This document shows, one piece after another, positions 31,528 through 35,711 of a stretch of DNA of 35,711 nucleotides. Under the pieces are notes generated by a model that was not told the origin of the DNA, made no database searches, and worked only from the letters and a program-made list of their open reading frames with translations. Within the stretch, counting starts at the first letter, position 1; each line of letters starts with the position of its first letter. The DNA is from Beroe ovata. Its lineage: Eukaryota > Ctenophora > Nuda > Beroida > Beroidae. The translations under genes were made by a program, and so were the position numbers. Location of the stretch: NCBI GenBank assembly GCA_946803715.1, contig CAMPET010000123.1:9780-45490 (forward strand), written 5' to 3'.

Positions 31528-32868
31528 CATGTGTCGGTGTCTACACACTCCGTCACTGCACTTCACAGTTCCCCCTGGGCATCCTGATCTCTCACACACC
31601 CTGCACGTGTTTTGACAGTACTCCCTCTTTATTCTCTCCAACAATTTGGCGGGCGCATCCACAACTCTGGAACAGTCTCCACAGCATCCCATTCTATCGA
31701 ACTCTGTTCTACAGAAGGTTTCGTCCAAATCGGAGCACTGGTTAGACCGGCCCTCATATATGGCTGGTGGGTCCCCACCAGAGTCACTCCTGCCTGTGCT
31801 CTGCAGCACAGGGACGCGTGAGTATCGGTACATCTTGCAGTTGTGGTAGTTTCGGGCTAGCCGTGCAAAGCCCTGCTCACCCCAACCTTTACCCCACGAG
31901 TTCTTGATGAGGAAGTACTCCGATGTAAATCCCACGATTGTAACAGCATGGTTTGCCCTGTCTGTTGGCTTACAAGTCGCATCCTTCATGATGTCTCCAT
32001 CGTAACTATGGAATTTGTCTGTCACACTCAGGCTGACAGTTATTGCACTCTCTCGGAGTTGTCTAACATGTGCCTCCTCAGTGGCGTCCACATATTTATA
32101 TCCGACTATTTTCATAGCTATCATTCCATCCCGTGTTGTGGCTGCCCGACAATCCCCGTCCTTACCTTCATAAGGCCTGTATCTAGCTGCGGCTAGCCGG
32201 CCCCCATTTCTCGTAGACCAAGCGTAAGCACCTTCGAAATATCCACCTTTGCACCCATCTCTACTTTCGTAAGAGCACTCCAATATCTCTTGTTCAGAAA
32301 AACGGCGTAGAACACCCGATCCTATCTTGTAACTGGTTTCAATAGCACCCACCACAGCGAATGCCCAGCAAGATCCACAGCCGCCTTGATCTCGGACCTC
32401 GGTCACGGCTCTTGTGTTGGTCCACAGCAAGTCCTCTGCAGTAGGCTCTGCAGACCTGGACTCAAGTTCCGTTATTCCCTCCTCCCTCTCCACCACCTCT
32501 TCCGTTTCTATTCCCGTAATATTCAGCCCGTGATAAGCTCTTCTCTCCTCTTCAGTCATCACAGAGAACTTGTTAATCGCGTAGTGTCCAGTGTCCTCGG
32601 TATCCTCATTGTAATCAGCCACGTGACGCGCAGACTCGAGGAACAGTCTGAATCTCATGCTATTTTCCGCTCTGTTAGTGTATGCTAAGTGCTGGGCTGT
32701 CTTGTAGTCAGAGTAGAGTTTAAGCGAGGCTCGAGGTGATCTGAGGACAGCTCTCAGGGGGTCCTCTGCCCTGGACAGAGCCGATAGGACAAGCGTCACA
32801 AGAATCAGCAACATAATAATATCGTATAGTGAAAGTTTGCCTGATTTTTGGAAAATCATAGATTTCAT
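31519..32868 (-). CDS. Papain-family cysteine protease (cathepsin L-like) with C-terminal ShKT-type and truncated LDLa-like modules
   Basis: C1A endopeptidase made as a zymogen in the secretory or lysosomal route, 449 residues in a single exon. A hydrophobic segment at about 16-32 is a signal peptide or anchor. The I29 inhibitor prodomain spans about 55-115, with an ERFNIN-like pattern and the YAINKFS motif. The mature domain starts near 145 (LLWTNTRAVTEVRDQ). The oxyanion residue is Gln161 in QGGCGSCWAF, with Cys167, His307 (NHAVTIVGF) and Asn323 (NSWGKGWG). After the protease core a linker leads to a six-to-eight-Cys module at 378-425 with the ShK-type end (C-x3-C-x2-C). Then CPGGTVKCSDGVCRHRHMC at 430-448 matches the first half of an LDL-receptor class A repeat and stops before its acidic Ca site. 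No intron was seen, which is unusual for this family. Confidence 0.92.
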   Translation of the reverse strand: MKSMIFQKSGKLSLYDIIMLLILVTLVLSALSRAEDPLRAVLRSPRASLKLYSDYKTAQHLAYTNRAENSMRFRLFLESARHVADYNEDTEDTGHYAINKFSVMTEEERRAYHGLNITGIETEEVVEREEGITELESRSAEPTAEDLLWTNTRAVTEVRDQGGCGSCWAFAVVGAIETSYKIGSGVLRRFSEQEILECSYESRDGCKGGYFEGAYAWSTRNGGRLAAARYRPYEGKDGDCRAATTRDGMIAMKIVGYKYVDATEEAHVRQLRESAITVSLSVTDKFHSYDGDIMKDATCKPTDRANHAVTIVGFTSEYFLIKNSWGKGWGEQGFARLARNYHNCKMYRYSRVPVLQSTGRSDSGGDPPAIYEGRSNQCSDLDETFCRTEFDRMGCCGDCSRVVDAPAKLLERIKREYCQNTCRVCERSGCPGGTVKCSDGVCRHRHMCH

Positions 32869-33525
32869 GCTCCCAGCAGGTGTTTATGCAGGTGTGAATA
32901 TTCGTGTGTCCCATGGAGAACTGACACGTCCAAGAAATGTTTCAACTGTCAATCGAGTCGGTTTACCTTTGCACAGTTAGTTCCCCACCTGCCTCTTCTA
33001 ATTCTGCTGGGCGGTGAACAATGAAAATGTTGGGAGTTGGGAAAATGGTGGGATATGTGCCAATATGTGCCAGTATGTATAGGAAGGGCCCATCCTAGTA
33101 TAGGAAGGGCAATGGCAGCTATCACAATATTCACATGGACTGCTAGAAATCCGGTAGTACTTTGTAGTATCGGAGACTATATTCCCCTCTCTATAAGAGG
33201 AAGATTCGGTAGATACAAAGATTTAAGATGGCTTTCTAATGTAATGTTGCCACATATAATCCATTGTAAGGTTGCTGCGATGGTGTTGTTATAGTAACAA
33301 CATGCTGTTATCACCTTTTACTGGTACTGTTCTTACAGCCGATAAGTTGGTGATAATGCTTGTTACGATATCAAGGAGTAGTTTTGGGAGTTTTATAGTG
33401 TCGTGGAGCTGAACATGACATTGTCATATCATTGTGTGGTGCATGACTGTTACGGGGTTGCCAAACATAGCCAGGCATGACCAAGCACCACTTATATAGT
33501 TTCAAGACAAAACTTCTCAGTTTTC

Positions 33526-33570
33526 CAGAGTAGAGCAGTCCAGAGTAGAGCAGTCCAGAGTAGAGCAGTC
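33526..33570. repeat. 15-bp perfect tandem repeat, 3 copies
   Basis: Three identical copies of cagagtagagcagtc at 33526, 33541 and 33556. An antisense open frame across it shows a reiterated short peptide that is only the repeat translated. Confidence 0.95.
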
Positions 33571-33910
33571 CATCATATTTCAAAGAATTTCTTGATCAGT
33601 TATTCTATAACCGAGTAAATATTATGTGGCCATTATGTTTGTTATCATAATGTGTTATTCTCCATTAGCTTAATCCGGCAGCAATATGCCTGAACAGCGC
33701 AAGGAAACTTGCTCACGTCAACGGTTTGCATGTTATTGATGTCAACATTATATAGGTCTCTCATACGCTTTCAGCCGTTATTAGCTCTTTTGTCGGTTTC
33801 TCCTCAACAGCGACGCTAGAATTCTGAGGGTCCCACTTTCAGTGTCTTTGATGTATTCGACATTCATACACCAGTAGTTCCAATTTTCACAAAGTTGGTT
33901 TTGTTTCAGT

Positions 33911-33995
33911 TCTACACATCCAGTTCCACTTTCCACACTTCCAGTTCCAGTTCCACACTTCCAGTTCCACTTTCCACACATCCAGTTCCACACTT
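33911..33995. repeat. Degenerate minisatellite of ccagttccac / tttccacac units
   Basis: About 85 bp of alternating ccagttccac and ttccacactt blocks. It drives a Trp/Gly/Cys-rich antisense open frame that I do not regard as a gene. Confidence 0.85.
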
Positions 33996-35643
33996 GCATC
34001 ATCCACCGAAAGTTATCCTCAATGGGGTTCATGCTCTCAAGCACCTTATTAGTGCACTCAAAATTCAATTTCCTTCATCCCCGCCCATTGCAGTGGGATT
34101 GCAGTCCCCAAACAATTCGTTTGACGGTTAACCATACGCCCGAATCATGAATATGAAAGCTTCGTCATGATGCACTGGGCAATATTTGACAGCTGTTGCA
34201 GAGGTTAGGAATGTTCCAATGATCAATCGCCTCTTTGTGAGTGATACTGTTAATGACCCGCGTGTCGGATTCGATCATTACAAGCACAATCTCAACGTGA
34301 TTCAAAGGGTGACAATTACCCCTCAACTGTCATAACGATCAGTCATAATTTGTTATTAAAACCACTGATTATATGCCTGTCATGTCTGTCATGATTACCA
34401 TCCCTCTCGGATCTCTCCATGATCATCCTCCCAGTTTCTGTGTAATTTACTTTGAGAATATTGCAAATTCGTGTGCTTTTGATCTGTGAGTGCCACTGTA
34501 AAACGTGCTACTAGGGAGGCAATCACGCCGTTTTATTGGCCATTTGGTGTTACAGCTTGAGTTGAATACTAAATAGTTAACATAATCTGCGTTAAAACAC
34601 TTGCATTTTACTGCAGTTGAGAAACGGAGCTGAGATTCTGGTTTGGGGTTTTGTTTCTCCATGGTTATGTTGCCAAAACATACGCGCCTGCCAGTATGAC
34701 GTCATATGGCCGTGTCGCTTTATGGGCATAGTTATTCGTCTGTATACGATAATTCCTGACTACGTCATTACGTTCTGGCGTGGACTTTATTCGATTTGTC
34801 TTCTCTACGAAAACAATAACGGAATGAACCTACATTTCTGCTTTTCTGTCAAATCGGTTCATCACATTTCTAGCATCGTACTGGCGTTTGATAAACGGTT
34901 CTACGATTTTTCGAGTCTTTTGCTGCTCAGTCCCTCACAATTTGTTCCCTCACAATTTGTTTCCAAGTAACTTAATCACAATGATTCATATTGTTCTCAT
35001 TTCAGTTTTCACTCACATAGTATGCGCAATGTTCATATATATTGAAGTACATATCATGACACCCCATTAAACCCGCAGCGATGTTATAGAGACAACTGCT
35101 CGCTACACATTCTGGTAACAGGGCCCGACTGAGCTCCCACAGTATAGCAGAGGAGAGAATGACTTCAATACAACTGCCATGCTCCCGTACAGGAATTCCA
35201 GGTTTTTATTGAAACATCCGCAATTAATAATCTTTATTAATTCAAGTTCATAAGTTTATTTTCTGAAACACCATGTTTTCGCATTTTAAAATCTTTATTC
35301 AAATTCATAATATTTCCTGAAACACCATGTTTCTAAAACAAGCACTCGCAAATCAGTGGATAATCAATGATCATATGTTGTTATTGATTTTTAATTATCT
35401 ACTACTTGCACCGTTTAGTGCTTTTAAATGTTGTTTTCTGACGTTTAGCTTCCACGATTCATGCAAAAACATTTGAACAGTACAGCTTAATAACGAGCAC
35501 CATGTGTTTTACCAGGCTTTCCCGCTTACAGCTATTGGTCTGTGTCTATGTGTGTATGTATGTGTGTCTGTGTAAAAGGGTGTGGTGTTCAATTTCACAT
35601 GCACTTTCCACCACTGAACGAGCTAGTTTCACTCACGCGACCA

Positions 35644-35645
<2 letters not shown>

Positions 35646-35701
<56 letters not shown>
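35646..35701. repeat. CA microsatellite at the right edge
   Basis: About 28 uninterrupted CA units, ten bases before the end of the window. Confidence 0.97.
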
Positions 35702-35706
<5 letters not shown>

Positions 35707-35711
35707 ACAGA

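Larger units (their letters stand above)
32869..35711. other. Right-hand interval with repeats, no supported gene
   Basis: Holds the upstream region of the protease gene and several simple repeats listed separately. Open frames of 60-117 codons occur but none has motifs, splice support or protein-like composition. A partly duplicated segment of about 50 bp ending in ctgaaacaccatgttt occurs twice at about 35228-35332. Confidence 0.45.

Noticed and set aside
33781-34068. Minus-strand Trp/Cys/Gly-rich open frame of 95 codons
   Set aside because: Its odd composition comes from translating the minisatellite at 33911-33995.

Overview
The window is eukaryotic nuclear DNA from an animal, most likely an invertebrate. 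Genes are split by spliceosomal GT-AG introns, mostly about 80 to 950 bp. The recognisable families are animal-type: a furin/PC-type proprotein convertase, an arylsulfatase B-like sulfatase, a papain-family protease with an ShK-type tail, GOLT1 and an EF-hand mitochondrial carrier. Three isolated N bases (3083, 17906, 27068) mark assembly joins. One of them is flanked by 160-bp copies that differ by about 5%, which fits a highly heterozygous wild animal. I could not fix the phylum. A sponge or cnidarian is possible but is a guess.

Layout, left to right. (1) 30-2825, minus: seven exons of a proprotein convertase, from signal peptide through the catalytic serine; the rest lies off the left edge. 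(2) 2826-9895: mostly non-coding, with a foldback A/T repeat, a local duplication, a 34-bp tandem repeat and one doubtful exon at 6643-6800. (3) 9896-18604, plus: a long EF-hand protein gene of which I resolve 12 consecutive phase-compatible exons and a terminal exon; at least one exon before the last is missing. Its largest resolved intron (13203-16149) holds a complete three-exon arylsulfatase gene on the opposite strand (13529-15500). Its last intron region holds an N, a repeat-like block and an inverted-repeat element with a tRNA-like promoter box. (4) 19227-19890: a trinucleotide repeat, a GC-rich patch and a TATA-containing promoter-like stretch. (5) 20432-22913, plus: two intronless coding regions, GOLT1 and a SCaMC/SLC25A24-type carrier, each preceded by a 3' splice site just before the ATG. 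(6) 24012-26485, plus: a two-exon gene for an unrecognised Pro/Ser-rich protein with a C-terminal coiled coil. (7) 26486-31440: an assembly duplication and two doubtful exons. (8) 31519-32868, minus: a single-exon cathepsin-like protease whose stop codon lies in a 28-bp tandem repeat. (9) 32869-35711: repeats and no supported gene, ending in a CA microsatellite.

These are ordinary animal genes with unrelated jobs: secretory-pathway processing, glycosaminoglycan or sulfate-ester hydrolysis, Golgi traffic, Ca-regulated mitochondrial transport and lysosomal or secreted proteolysis. I see no operon, no defence system and no CRISPR. The most interesting points are architectural: the nested sulfatase, the missing EF-hand exon beside an assembly join, the minisatellite made of splice-donor motifs, the protease tail, and the inverted-repeat element with a tRNA-like A box.
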